Positions 1-6,344 of a stretch of 34,438 bases of DNA are shown here, in pieces. This DNA comes from a virus. Made by a program: the position numbers and the translations under genes. The stretch spans positions 1-34,438 of IMG/VR virus record IMGVR_UViG_3300025127_000123, one strand, 5' to 3'. Under the pieces are notes generated by a model. The model was not told the origin of the DNA. It did no database searches and worked only from the letters and a program-made list of their open reading frames with translations. Numbering within the stretch: the stretch's first letter is position 1; every line of letters begins with the position of its first letter.

Positions 1-113
1 TGGTCATAAGTATATGTTTCACCTTTTTTGTTTGTGAAAGTTATTAATACATTTTTTCCAATTAGTGATTTTGAAATTACAAATCTTTTTTTAGTTAATG
101 TTTCTTGTGACAT
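1..113 (-). CDS. Partial leftward gene, 5' end only, unknown function
   Basis: Reading the complement from an ATG at 113 gives 37 open codons before the window edge (MSQETLTKKRF at the start, GETYTYD at the end). The protein is basic and shows no domain I recognise. The start is supported by its leader, AATTAAATTAAATAA just upstream on the - strand, which is identical to the leader of the + strand gene at 7283. It is the only convincing - strand gene here and marks the start of a leftward arm, likely early or replication genes as in other phages with divergent modules. The function cannot be judged from this fragment. Confidence 0.65.
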   Translation of the reverse strand, partial: MSQETLTKKRFVISKSLIGKNVLITFTNKKGETYTYD

Positions 114-140
114 AGTTATTTAATTTAATTAGTTAATTTA

Positions 141-190
141 TTCATTTATATTATCTGTTGACAGTCGTATTAATTTTGTTGTTAATACTT
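141..190 (+). repeat. Direct repeat copy 1 of control-region element
   Basis: TTCATTTATATTATCT at 141-156 recurs exactly at 301-316, and TCGTATTA at 165-172 recurs at 325-332 with the same 24-nt offset. The following 20 bases match at 13 positions. This copy contains TTGACA (158-163) and TAATTTTG (171-178), the latter fitting the Bacteroidota -7 motif TAnnTTTG, but no TTG lies at the expected upstream spacing. It may be a promoter or a protein-binding element. Confidence 0.7.
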
Positions 191-264
191 TTTATTGTTA
201 ATAGTTCTGTGTGAGTTTAACTTTTGTAGTTTCACTTGACGTTTAACTTTTATTGTTCTGAATG

Positions 265-295
265 TTGACATAATAAATAAGATTAAGTTTATAAT
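265..295 (+). promoter_or_regulatory. Possible sigma70-like promoter
   Basis: TTGACA at 265-270 and TATAAT at 290-295 match the -35 and -10 consensus with a 19-nt spacer, 2 nt longer than ideal. It points rightward towards the late genes. Bacteroidota sigma factors prefer a different consensus, so this could be coincidence in AT-rich DNA. Confidence 0.3.
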
Positions 296-300
296 TTATT

Positions 301-350
301 TTCATTTATATTATCTAAATGTCTTCGTATTATAGTTGTAGTAAATGCTA
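301..350 (+). repeat. Direct repeat copy 2 of control-region element
   Basis: Second copy of the element at 141-190, exactly 160 bp downstream. The outer blocks TTCATTTATATTATCT and TCGTATTA are identical while the 8 bases between them differ (GTTGACAG in copy 1, AAATGTCT here). Conserved ends around a variable centre suggest a bound site rather than chance AT-richness. Confidence 0.7.
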
Positions 351-519
351 TACATGTTACAATGCAAATGTAAAAACGCAAAAAATTCTACATATTACAA
401 AATAAACGTAGGGGCCTGGTGTACACATAATGCGTTTTGTAAAAGCACAATGGCTAGGGGGAGTAGGGGCAGCACTATACTTATATATTTATAATATCAT
501 TTTTTATGTAATTACTATT

Positions 520-533
520 TTATAACGTTATAA
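520..533. promoter_or_regulatory. 14-bp perfect palindrome, possible operator
   Basis: TTATAACGTTATAA is a perfect inverted repeat with no spacer, ending 16 nt before the first late-gene start codon at 550. Position and symmetry suit a dimeric repressor or activator site controlling the rightward unit. The regulator is not identified. Confidence 0.45.
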
Positions 534-549
534 CTAAAAAACATAAACA

Positions 550-1392
550 ATGGCATTCAAAATGAAAGGGTTCCCAATGATCGGCGGAACTAAACCTATG
601 AAGATGGCAGTTGAGTCTGCTAAAAAAATGAAAGCAGCTATGAAACTTAAAGAAGCTATGAAGCTTAAAGAAGAGGCTGCAATGAAAAACAAAGGCTTAG
701 AAAATTTAGCAGCAGCAAATCCAGAGTTAACATATACTCCTAAGCAAATGAAAGAAAACGCTATGAAGCTTAAGTCTACTATGAAGATGAAAGAAGAAGA
801 AGCGATGAAGATGAAGGAGCCGATGAAGATGAAAGGCGAGGCTATGAAGCTAAAGGAAGAAAAAGCACCTATGAAGATGAAAGAAGATGGCGCTATGAAA
901 ATGGGTCACTCTCCTAAAAAAATGGGTCATTCTCCTAATAAAAAAGCATCTTACGCTGAAGCAAAAAAAAATAATCCTAACTTAGACAAGCTTATTAAAA
1001 CTAGAAGTAGCGCTGAAAAAGGTAGTGCAGAATATGTTAAAGCTCAAAATGCTATTAACAAAGCTTACGGTGTTAGTAAAAGACATTCAGTAAAAGGCGG
1101 TGCTGCAAAAAAACCTGGAATTGAAGAGCTTGTTTCAAGTAAAACAAAAACTTCATCTACCAAAGGTAAGGCAACAACAACAACAGACAAAAAGGTAGAC
1201 ATGAAAGGAGCTAAAGTTACTACTACAAAAACAAAGCCTAGTAAAACTAAATCTGTTACAGTTACTCAAGACGCAGATGGCAAGCTTTCTGGTACAAAAA
1301 CTAAAGTTAAAAGGTCTGGTAAGACTAAAACTAAAAAGATTTCTACTAGAAGAGCTGCTAGAATAGCTCGAAGAGAAGGACTAATAGACTAA
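550..1392 (+). CDS. Lys/Met-rich repeat protein beginning MAFKMK
   Basis: 280 residues and very basic. Residues about 28-118 are built from short degenerate units of the type AMKLKE, PMKMKE and AMKMK, followed by a doubled KKMGHSP unit. The second half is rich in Thr, Ser and Lys (TKTKPSKTKS-like runs) and ends in an Arg-rich tail. No enzyme motif, signal peptide or membrane segment is visible. The N-terminus MAFKMKGFPM resembles a recurrent, unnamed type of protein I recall from uncultured marine phages. It also matches the start of the proteins at 4446 and 5116. It is the first gene of the rightward unit. A charged, low-complexity protein of this kind could bind or condense DNA or be packaged in the virion, but that is inference. 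Confidence 0.85.
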   Translation: MAFKMKGFPMIGGTKPMKMAVESAKKMKAAMKLKEAMKLKEEAAMKNKGLENLAAANPELTYTPKQMKENAMKLKSTMKMKEEEAMKMKEPMKMKGEAMKLKEEKAPMKMKEDGAMKMGHSPKKMGHSPNKKASYAEAKKNNPNLDKLIKTRSSAEKGSAEYVKAQNAINKAYGVSKRHSVKGGAAKKPGIEELVSSKTKTSSTKGKATTTTDKKVDMKGAKVTTTKTKPSKTKSVTVTQDADGKLSGTKTKVKRSGKTKTKKISTRRAARIARREGLID

Positions 1393-1423
1393 ATCAATTA
1401 TTAACCAATAAATAAAACCAAAA

Positions 1424-1723
1424 ATGACGTATTTGTATTACAAAACAAGTTCGTGGACCGGAAATCCACAAGTAGACGATAAAACCAAGGGCCAATGGGA
1501 ACACCTTGCCAACAAAGAAAACTGGCGAATAACCCAATTACCTAATGGTTACTACCAAACTGAAGTAAATTACCCTGATAATGCTGACAAATGGTCAGAT
1601 GTTACGCGTAGAGAGACTTTAGAAGGCGCAGAATCTGCGATAGACGGTAGCATTGAGCATTTTACTAAAAAATTAGAGGCTACAAAAGGCCCAAAAGTTG
1701 TAAAATCGTTCAAAAAACAGTAA
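1424..1723 (+). CDS. Small hypothetical protein, 99 aa
   Basis: Encodes a hydrophilic, Trp/Tyr-rich protein (MTYLYYKTSSW at the start; GQWEHLANKENWRITQLPNG in the middle) with a Lys-rich tail. No membrane segment or catalytic motif is evident, and I do not recognise a named family. It sits 31 nt after the Lys/Met repeat gene and 23 nt before groEL, so it is probably co-transcribed with both. The leader is A-rich (AATAAAACCAAAA before ATG) and has no Shine-Dalgarno sequence. The gene is credible from its tight packing and codon usage like its neighbours. Confidence 0.8.
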   Translation: MTYLYYKTSSWTGNPQVDDKTKGQWEHLANKENWRITQLPNGYYQTEVNYPDNADKWSDVTRRETLEGAESAIDGSIEHFTKKLEATKGPKVVKSFKKQ

Positions 1724-1746
1724 AAAACCTAATTTAATTTAATATA

Positions 1747-3315
1747 ATGGAATATAATTTACCAAGTGAGCTTGTAAAAGAGCTCAATTTTGGCGATAAT
1801 GCCAAAAATCGTATAATTGCAGGTGTTAACAAGTTAGCATCGGCAGTAAAATCAACTCTCGGCGCTTCTGGCAAGTGCGTAATCTATGAAGATGGCCGAG
1901 GTAAGCCAGTGATCACAAAAGATGGTGTTACAGTTGCGCAGTCTGTAGTATTATTAGATCCCGTAGAGAACATTGGCGCCACTCTCATTAAAGAAGCTGC
2001 AAGCAAAACAGTCAGAGAAGCGGGTGACGGTACCACAACGGCTACCGTCTTGGCTGAAAGCTTGCTTCAAGAAATTTACAAAACATTAGAAAACAATAAC
2101 GTTAGAGATATTAAGCAAGGTATTGACTCAGCTGTAGCTAAAGTCATTGAATATCTTGACTCTATTAAAATTGAAGTAGATAACGATATGCTAGATCATG
2201 TTGCTGCTATTAGTTGTAACAATGATAAAGAGCTAGGCCGTATTATATCTGAGGCTTATAAGACTGTAGGTAAAGACGGGGTTGTACTTATGGAAGAGTC
2301 TGACACTGAAGAGACTTGTGTAGAGACAGTAGACGGCGTACAATTTGATTGTGGCTTAACTTCACCTCATTTTGTTACACATACAGACAAACAATGCGCT
2401 GAGCTAGAAAGCCCTTTAATATTAATGTGTATGTCTGAAATAGCTAATATACGTAAAATACAAGGTATACTTGAATACGTTATTAAGCAAAACAGATCTT
2501 TGCTTATTATAGCGCCAGTATCTCAGCAAGTTAAGTCAGCTTTACTTATGAATAAAGTTAAAGGCAATATTAAAGTGAATATTGTAGACTTACCTGGCTT
2601 TGGCCCTACTAAAAAAGATACATGCGAAGATGTAGCTATATTAACAGGCGCTACACTGTTTAATGAAGAACTAGGTGACGACTTAGATGCTATTACACCT
2701 GAAAGTCTTGGAGAAGCTGATTATGCTAAAACAGATGAAGCTATGACTGTTTTAACTCTAGACGAAATAAATGAAAGTATAGAAGATCGTGTTGATCACG
2801 TTGCGAAGCTTGTATCTGAAGAGAAAAACGGCTTTATGAAGAAGAAGCTTGAAGACAGGCTTGCTATATTATCTGGTAGCGTAGCTATTGTTAAAGTAGG
2901 TGCTAACTCTAAAGTAGAGCTAAAAGAAAAGAAAGACAGAGTTGAAGATGCTGTGTACGCAGTAAAAGCTGCTTTGAAAGAAGGTATAGTGCCAGGAGGC
3001 GGTATAGCCCTCTTTAACGCGTCTCAAAAAATTTCGACCGACGATGTCGGTGAACAAGTGGTTGCTAATGCTATAATATCACCTATGGCTACTATATTAG
3101 ATAACGCAGGTATTAATACTAACATCGATATACCTAAGAACGAAGGTGAAGGTATTAACGTAGTTACTGGCGAGTTTGTTAATATGGTGCAAGAAGGTAT
3201 TATAGATCCAGTATTAGTTACTAAAACAGCTTTAATTAATGCTGTATCTGTAGTTTCTACTATTATATCGGCTGATTGTGTAATCTCAAATATACGTGTA
3301 AATGAAGGCAGTTAA
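1747..3315 (+). CDS. groEL: GroEL-type group I chaperonin (phage-encoded)
   Basis: 522 residues aligning with bacterial GroEL over its whole length. Visible hallmarks are the ATP-site [20 protein letters not shown] (G93 onwards; D94 corresponds to E. coli D87), [11 protein letters not shown] in the apical domain, [16 protein letters not shown] (the conserved Asp equivalent to D398) and VPGGG at 415-419. All three domains are present, so it should form an ATP-driven folding ring in the host cytoplasm. It stops soon after the equatorial domain and lacks the Gly-Gly-Met tail of most bacterial GroELs. Apical substrate/GroES-contact residues differ from E. coli (GYLSPYF there, GLTSPHF here). The groES gene follows, overlapping by 14 nt. 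The likely role is folding capsid or giant tail proteins made from the same operon. Confidence 0.97.
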   Translation: MEYNLPSELVKELNFGDNAKNRIIAGVNKLASAVKSTLGASGKCVIYEDGRGKPVITKDGVTVAQSVVLLDPVENIGATLIKEAASKTVREAGDGTTTATVLAESLLQEIYKTLENNNVRDIKQGIDSAVAKVIEYLDSIKIEVDNDMLDHVAAISCNNDKELGRIISEAYKTVGKDGVVLMEESDTEETCVETVDGVQFDCGLTSPHFVTHTDKQCAELESPLILMCMSEIANIRKIQGILEYVIKQNRSLLIIAPVSQQVKSALLMNKVKGNIKVNIVDLPGFGPTKKDTCEDVAILTGATLFNEELGDDLDAITPESLGEADYAKTDEAMTVLTLDEINESIEDRVDHVAKLVSEEKNGFMKKKLEDRLAILSGSVAIVKVGANSKVELKEKKDRVEDAVYAVKAALKEGIVPGGGIALFNASQKISTDDVGEQVVANAIISPMATILDNAGINTNIDIPKNEGEGINVVTGEFVNMVQEGIIDPVLVTKTALINAVSVVSTIISADCVISNIRVNEGS

Positions 3316-3559
3316 TTACTTTGTAGTAGTAGACAAAATAAAAGAGCCAGAAAGAAAAGTCGGTGGCTTAATATTAAAAGAAGAAAACGACGAAGACGTT
3401 AGATATTGTAAAGGTAAAGTAATTTCAACTGGTAATTTAGTTGAAGTAATAAAAGATGGTGATGTAATCTGGTATGATAAACATGCTGGTCACGGTATAG
3501 AATATAACAATAAGTTTTATTTTGTACTTAAAGCAAGTGATATTGTACTAGTAGATTAA
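3302..3559 (+). CDS. groES: GroES-type co-chaperonin
   Basis: 85 residues, slightly shorter than cellular GroES (about 95-97). Family features in order: a mobile loop with the hydrophobic contact GGLIL (corresponding to GGIVL), KGKVISTGN (corresponding to the GxVxxVG strand), IKDGDVIWYDKHAG, and the C-terminal strand FYFVLKASDIVLVD. It should cap the phage GroEL ring. The ATG at 3302 lies inside groEL, with a 14-nt overlap in another frame, so translation is probably coupled. The order groEL-groES is the reverse of the usual bacterial operon. Confidence 0.95.
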   Translation: MKAVNYFVVVDKIKEPERKVGGLILKEENDEDVRYCKGKVISTGNLVEVIKDGDVIWYDKHAGHGIEYNNKFYFVLKASDIVLVD

Positions 3560-3635
3560 ACATAAACCATAATCCTAAAACTTTAAACACAAAATCTAAA
3601 ACAAATTATTTATTAATCATTAAAAAATTTAAAAA

Positions 3636-3998
3636 ATGGAAAAATTTTTGTATTTTGCAAGCGCCGCTGCTGATGCTACAGCTGCTGACGAAGAAGTAAT
3701 TATGGTTGGCGCTAATGACATTTCACACTTTGAAATGGACACAACAACAAGATTAAATATTCATCTTAAAAAAGATGTTGCTCAAGAAGTTCTTGGTAGT
3801 GATGGCGACGATCAGAATTTAGTAGGACTTACTATTACTGCTGGTAAACACAAAGAAGTTCTTTCAGATATTTGCTCTGCTATTAACGCAGCACCTGTTG
3901 GAAATGGCTTTGTTGTTATTGCTGATGGTGAAAATTCTAAGTTTGCTAGTCCTCACATTACAGCTGTTGCTGCAATAAATATAGTTGACGCGTCGTAA
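3636..3998 (+). CDS. Hypothetical protein, possible virion decoration protein
   Basis: 120 residues, Ala/Asp-rich and acidic, starting MEKFLYFASAAADATAADEE and continuing with alternating hydrophobic stretches that suggest a beta-rich small domain (RLNIHLKKDV, GLTITAGKHKEVLSDICSAI, FVVIADG). No catalytic motif or membrane segment. It follows groES after 76 nt with an A-rich leader and no Shine-Dalgarno sequence. Small acidic beta proteins of this kind are common in the structural regions of marine phages and may be capsid-surface proteins. This assignment is inference only. Confidence 0.75.
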   Translation: MEKFLYFASAAADATAADEEVIMVGANDISHFEMDTTTRLNIHLKKDVAQEVLGSDGDDQNLVGLTITAGKHKEVLSDICSAINAAPVGNGFVVIADGENSKFASPHITAVAAINIVDAS

Positions 3999-4001
3999 TA
4001 A

Positions 4002-4442
4002 GTGCGATTAACTAGTCACGACTTACGTGAATTAAAAATCTTTAAGTATTACAGGCTCACTAGAAAGTGGGCTTGTAAGACTTACGGATTAACAGATGCC
4101 GAACTTGAGCTACTAATATTTTTAGACTGTCAAGGTCGGTTTACAAGACAAGAGTTTATAGACGGTACTTATACCATGAGCTGGGATAAGAAACGTTGGG
4201 ATAAACTAAGAAAACTAGGCTGGATAGAGGTCTGGCGTCATCGAAATCGAACTACGATTAAATACAGCGTCTTCAAAACCTCATTTAAATGCAGCCAACT
4301 TATAAGTAGAATATATCGTATCTTACTCGGAGAAGAAGACATGCCAGTATCAGATCGTAACGTATTCTATAATAACAAAACATATACAGACAAAGTCTTT
4401 AATAAAGCTATTGATGATATGATTAAAGATCCAAACAGATAG
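4002..4442 (+). CDS. Winged-helix-like DNA-binding protein
   Basis: 146 residues, starting with GTG at 4002, three bases after the previous stop. The first 90 residues look like a winged helix-turn-helix of MarR type: a helix ending in a WACKTYGLT turn, a helix DAELELLIFLDCQGRFTRQE, then WDKLRKLGWIEVWRHRNRTT, whose 'KLGWIEVWR...TTIKYSV' part resembles the beta-wing. The protein is strongly basic. It could regulate late genes or bind DNA or RNA in packaging; the palindrome at 520-533 would be one possible target. I recall near-identical proteins in uncultured marine phages, unnamed. The fold call is by eye. Confidence 0.8.
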   Translation: MRLTSHDLRELKIFKYYRLTRKWACKTYGLTDAELELLIFLDCQGRFTRQEFIDGTYTMSWDKKRWDKLRKLGWIEVWRHRNRTTIKYSVFKTSFKCSQLISRIYRILLGEEDMPVSDRNVFYNNKTYTDKVFNKAIDDMIKDPNR

Positions 4443-4445
4443 ATT

Positions 4446-5111
4446 ATGGCATTTAAAATGAAAAATACAGCAATGGCTAAAACAGCTAAAATTGCAGGAG
4501 ACCCTAGAGCGGCAATGAAGCTGAAATCAGCTTTTAAAAACGAGCCAAACTTACCAGAAGGACTTACAAGAATAACAGCTGAAGAAGCTTATAGAGATAA
4601 TCCAAAGCTTGCAAACATGGGAAGATCAGGTGTTGAAGACGGAGATAACTACTATAAAAATCAATACGGCCACGTAGTAGCTATAGGTAAACTACAAGAC
4701 GCTTCTCAAGGAGGATTAGTTGTTTCAGAATTAACAAAATCCGAAAAACAAAAGTTTTACGGAAATACTGGGCAAAAGTTTTGGGGAGAAAAATATGAAT
4801 CAAAACCTAAATCAAAGCCTAATCCTAAGCCTGAAGTTGATTTATCTAACGCTACAGTAACGCGAACTGGAAGTGGTAAGCTTGCTGCATTTTCAAAAGA
4901 TAATCCTCATGCTAAAAGAAAGATGACTAACGCTGAGCTTACAAAAGCTAGAAAGTGGGAAAGAGAAAACGAAACGGAATTTACAAGAGGCAAAGGAAAT
5001 AGATTTGGTGGTGGCGGAGGATCTACAGCTGATATTCAACAAAGGTTATCTGACGCGTATTATAGAAGAGGTGAAAGAGTAGGTGGTGAAAGCGGAGATC
5101 CTAAAAACTAA
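4446..5111 (+). CDS. Basic protein beginning MAFKMK, unknown function
   Basis: 221 residues. It opens MAFKMKNTAMAKTAK and has an AAMKLKSAFKN segment near residue 22, echoing the repeat units of the protein at 550. The middle has SKPKSKPNPKPEVD, and the C-terminal part is glycine-rich (GGGGG) and ends RRGERVGGESGDPKN. It is mostly hydrophilic and probably partly disordered. The start follows the previous stop by three bases. It belongs to the MAFK set with the genes at 550 and 5116. No function can be assigned; virion association or nucleic-acid binding is conceivable from the charge. Confidence 0.8.
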   Translation: MAFKMKNTAMAKTAKIAGDPRAAMKLKSAFKNEPNLPEGLTRITAEEAYRDNPKLANMGRSGVEDGDNYYKNQYGHVVAIGKLQDASQGGLVVSELTKSEKQKFYGNTGQKFWGEKYESKPKSKPNPKPEVDLSNATVTRTGSGKLAAFSKDNPHAKRKMTNAELTKARKWERENETEFTRGKGNRFGGGGGSTADIQQRLSDAYYRRGERVGGESGDPKN

Positions 5112-5115
5112 TAAC

Positions 5116-5457
5116 ATGGCTTTTAAACTAGGTAGCGAAAATAGAGACTTTAAAAGTTCAAGTAATACTAGAATATTTAGAAAGAAACTTGATGATGGCA
5201 TACTAGGTGAAGCTAATATGGACGGAACAATATATGTTAGTAATAAAGTTCCAGATTGCCAAGTAGAGCACGTTGTTGTACACGAAACACAACACTTAAC
5301 AGACATGAAAATAGGTAGAACTACTTATGACGATCAAGCTGTTTACCACCAAGGTCAAGTGTGGGCAAGAGGCGATGGTTATATAACAGATCCTTTTACA
5401 GGTAAAAAATATGAAGAAGGTAGCAATGAGCTTCCTTGGGAAAACGATAAAGTATGA
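5116..5457 (+). CDS. Putative mini zinc metallopeptidase beginning MAFKLG
   Basis: 113 residues from the ATG at 5116. An upstream in-frame GTG at 5083 would overlap the previous gene by 29 nt, and the MAFK start shared with two neighbours favours 5116. The core VVVHETQHLTDMK contains HExxH (H56, E57, H60), the zinc-binding and catalytic signature of gluzincin-type peptidases. The C-terminal NELPWEND offers a third ligand (E109 or E105). The upstream segment EANMDGTIYVS resembles the edge strand seen before such helices. At this size it is close to a minimal catalytic domain. It may process virion proteins or act in lysis. The next gene (holin-like) overlaps its stop by 4 nt (ATGA), so the two are probably translationally coupled. 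Confidence 0.8.
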   Translation: MAFKLGSENRDFKSSSNTRIFRKKLDDGILGEANMDGTIYVSNKVPDCQVEHVVVHETQHLTDMKIGRTTYDDQAVYHQGQVWARGDGYITDPFTGKKYEEGSNELPWENDKV

Positions 5458-5876
5458 TAAATAATTTAGTAGGTGGTTTATTTGGTAAAATAGTTGATAA
5501 TGCCGAAGGTATACTTGATAAAGTAATAACTACAGATAAAGAAAGAGACGAGGCTAAACTAGCTTTAAAAAAATTATTATTAGATGCAGAGCGTGAAGCT
5601 TTTGCAAAAGAAGTTGAAGATCGTAAAGACGCACGTGATTTATATAAAGACGATGCTATTATTCAAAAAATATTAGCAACGTTATTTACTGTAGCATATT
5701 TTGGTATTACTTTCGTAATGTTTAATTATTTTGTTACAAAAACTATAGAGCTAGGTGAATTTGAAATTAGCTTTATATCAACAATATTTGGCGCTATGAG
5801 CGCTAAAGTAAATACAATAATAGACTTCTTCTTCGGTGGAAGTTCAAAGAAAAATGAACAAATAAAAGAAAAATAA
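5454..5876 (+). CDS. Holin-like membrane protein (3TM holin type)
   Basis: 140 residues. The amphipathic N-terminal part (MINNLVGGLFGKIVDNAEGI) leads to a charged helical region (TTDKERDEAKLALKKLLLDA, then KEVEDRKDARDLYKDD). Two hydrophobic segments follow at about residues 70-93 (ILATLFTVAYFGITFVMFNY) and 104-126 (ISFISTIFGAMSAKVNTIID), then FFFGGSSKKNEQ and a charged tail. This arrangement, with RDARDLY before the first segment and GGSS after the last, matches the GTA_holin_3TM family (PF11351) as I know it. It would make the membrane lesion for lysis. No endolysin is recognisable next to it, although the putative peptidase upstream is coupled to it. Confidence 0.75.
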   Translation: MINNLVGGLFGKIVDNAEGILDKVITTDKERDEAKLALKKLLLDAEREAFAKEVEDRKDARDLYKDDAIIQKILATLFTVAYFGITFVMFNYFVTKTIELGEFEISFISTIFGAMSAKVNTIIDFFFGGSSKKNEQIKEK

Positions 5877-5877
5877 A

Positions 5878-6330
5878 ATGGGAATTAATTCAACAGAAGT
5901 AGCTTACGGTTTTGGACAAATGGGCTCAATATTTACAAATGCAAATACTAAAGTTGTAGCTCCAACAGATCAAGTTATAGTAGCTATTCAGTTTTTAGCT
6001 GACACAACGTTTGATGAGCTAACACCAGCAAAAGAAGGTTTAAATAGTCAAGGTGTATGTGTAGGCCATGCTACAAACGAAAAAGGACACGGTGCTGAAA
6101 TTGATATGCCAGCTGATAGGCTTGATGTTAACGGCAATGTATTAAAACTTCATGCAGGAGCTTCAGGTGGTCAAATAATAAATGCTGATGCAGATTCTAA
6201 TCTAACTGTGTTTCCTAAAGGCCTAACAATATATGGTCGTTGGAAATCTTTTAAAATAGATGCAGACGCTGATGGTGGAGTAATTGCATATCTAGGTAAT
6301 GCCATTCCAACTGTAAAAGGTAATAGATAA
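5878..6330 (+). CDS. Putative small virion protein with YGFGQ start
   Basis: 150 residues, starting MGINSTEVAYGFGQMGSIFT and ending with FPKGLTIYGRWKSFKIDADA and IAYLGNA. It is beta-rich by appearance and low in charge, with no membrane helix. The start directly follows the holin-like stop (1-nt gap, AAATAAAATG). I recall this YGFGQ...IYGRW pattern from many uncultured marine phage genomes, usually beside structural genes, without a defined role. A head decoration or head-fibre protein is a reasonable guess, not shown by the sequence. Confidence 0.75.
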   Translation: MGINSTEVAYGFGQMGSIFTNANTKVVAPTDQVIVAIQFLADTTFDELTPAKEGLNSQGVCVGHATNEKGHGAEIDMPADRLDVNGNVLKLHAGASGGQIINADADSNLTVFPKGLTIYGRWKSFKIDADADGGVIAYLGNAIPTVKGNR

Positions 6331-6344
6331 CATAGGTACATAGT

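Larger units (their letters stand above)
114..549. promoter_or_regulatory. Divergent intergenic control region
   Basis: This 436-bp gap separates the leftward and rightward transcription units and is the only stretch over 300 bases without a gene. It holds a duplicated element (141-190 and 301-350), a GTTTAACTTTT repeat (215-225, 241-251), a TACATRTTACAA repeat (351-362, 389-400), a G-rich island (about 405-475) and a 14-bp palindrome (520-533). Since both arms begin here, it should carry promoters in both directions. An origin or packaging site is also possible. No open reading frame of useful length was seen. Confidence 0.7.

Noticed and set aside
171-178. Exact Bacteroidota -7 promoter motif TAATTTTG
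   Set aside because: No TTG/TTTG element at the expected ~19-20 nt upstream spacing, so it is not called as a promoter alone.
365-372. Exact - strand TACATTTG (-7 type) motif
   Set aside because: The nearest upstream TTTG on that strand is 25 nt away, too far for the usual spacing.
640-900. Short tandem DNA repeats resembling a satellite or CRISPR-like array
   Set aside because: Units are in-frame, degenerate and of variable spacing, encoding AMKLKE-type peptides; no spacer-repeat regularity.
5083-5115. Longer N-terminus for the HETQH protein starting at GTG 5083
   Set aside because: It would overlap the previous gene by 29 nt, and the MAFK start at 5116 matches two neighbouring proteins.
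5046-5306. Open reading frame on the - strand opposite the 4446 and 5116 genes
   Set aside because: Low-complexity Ser/Leu-rich translation entirely antisense to convincing + strand genes; no leader or neighbour supports it.
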